Made by a program: the position numbers and the translations under genes | Shown: piece after piece, positions 63,942 through 64,000 of the stretch | Numbering within the stretch: the stretch's first letter is position 1 | How the letters are laid out: the number at the start of each line of letters is the position of its first letter | From: Pseudobdellovibrionaceae bacterium | GTDB lineage: Bacteria > Bdellovibrionota > Bdellovibrionia > Bdellovibrionales > UBA1609 | Direction: 5' to 3' | Assembly: GCA_023954155.1 (NCBI GenBank) | Contig: JAMLIO010000007.1 | Location: 81,978 to 145,977 of the forward strand | Length of the DNA stretch: 64,000 bases | The notes under the pieces: generated by a model | Databases searched by the model: none | The model's input: only the letters and a program-made list of their open reading frames with translations | What the model was told of the DNA's origin: nothing

Positions 63942-64000
63942 GTCGGGTTTCATTTCTTGTCTCTTTATCTTTATATATGGTCGAAATGCGAGTTCGGCTT

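Overview
The window looks like a chromosomal segment of a Bdellovibrio-like predatory bacterium (Bdellovibrionota), probably one of the lower-GC lineages; GC was judged by eye and not computed. The lineage call rests on three things. A long cluster resembles the Agl/Glt gliding machinery known from myxobacteria and Bdellovibrio (an ExbB with two ExbD proteins, TPR proteins, and an FHA-TonB protein with an AgmX/PglI-type tail). Several proteins have the DUF2799 or myxobacterial outer-membrane-barrel look. There are also three NtrC-family AAA+ regulators within 17 kb. No transposase, prophage, plasmid gene, rRNA or CRISPR array was seen, and almost every gene is intact.

Layout. 1-2080: the 3' part of an amidohydrolase gene and a Cys-rich lipoprotein. 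2103-21169 (almost all minus strand): the translation/transcription superoperon, read from the high-coordinate end as tRNA-Thr(TGT), tRNA-Tyr, tRNA-Gly, tRNA-Thr(GGT), tuf, tRNA-Trp, secE, nusG, rplK, rplA, rplJ, rplL, rpoB, rpoC, rpsL, rpsG. A plus-strand marC and about 630 bp of structured non-coding DNA follow before fusA. Attenuator-like hairpins and leaders lie in several spacers. 21238-25693: rlmB, an isopenicillin-N-synthase-like oxygenase, pyrF (preceded by a 19-copy TTTTAC microsatellite) and proS. 25747-31555: a tightly overlapping run of ribE, ribBA-like, ribH, an NtrY-like kinase and a degenerate NtrX-like regulator.

31556-37121: a repeat-containing spacer, a small secreted protein, clpB, a four-Cys mini-protein, an alpha/beta hydrolase and a histone-like protein with a basic head and acidic tail. 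37241-41718: the most novel-looking unit. A well-spaced sigma-54 (-24/-12) promoter, with palindromes upstream, precedes four overlapping genes: a short Omp85-like protein with one POTRA domain, a periplasmic protein, a membrane histidine kinase and an intact NtrC-type sigma-54 activator. This would be a self-regulating envelope-sensing module. 41902-50144: a REC-less sigma-54 activator, a Xer-type recombinase, a GmhB-like phosphatase, recO, a secreted protein and a heterodimeric ABC exporter.

50324-61504: the gliding-type machine on the minus strand. Its promoter region shares a sigma-28-like motif (TAAA-N15/16-ACCGAAG) with the neighbouring GYF-PilZ gene (61791-62375), which suggests that motor and c-di-GMP-type control protein are expressed together. 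One of the two ExbD proteins lacks the proton-carrying Asp. 62506-63941: a promoter, a HAD phosphatase and an RsmI-like rRNA methyltransferase.
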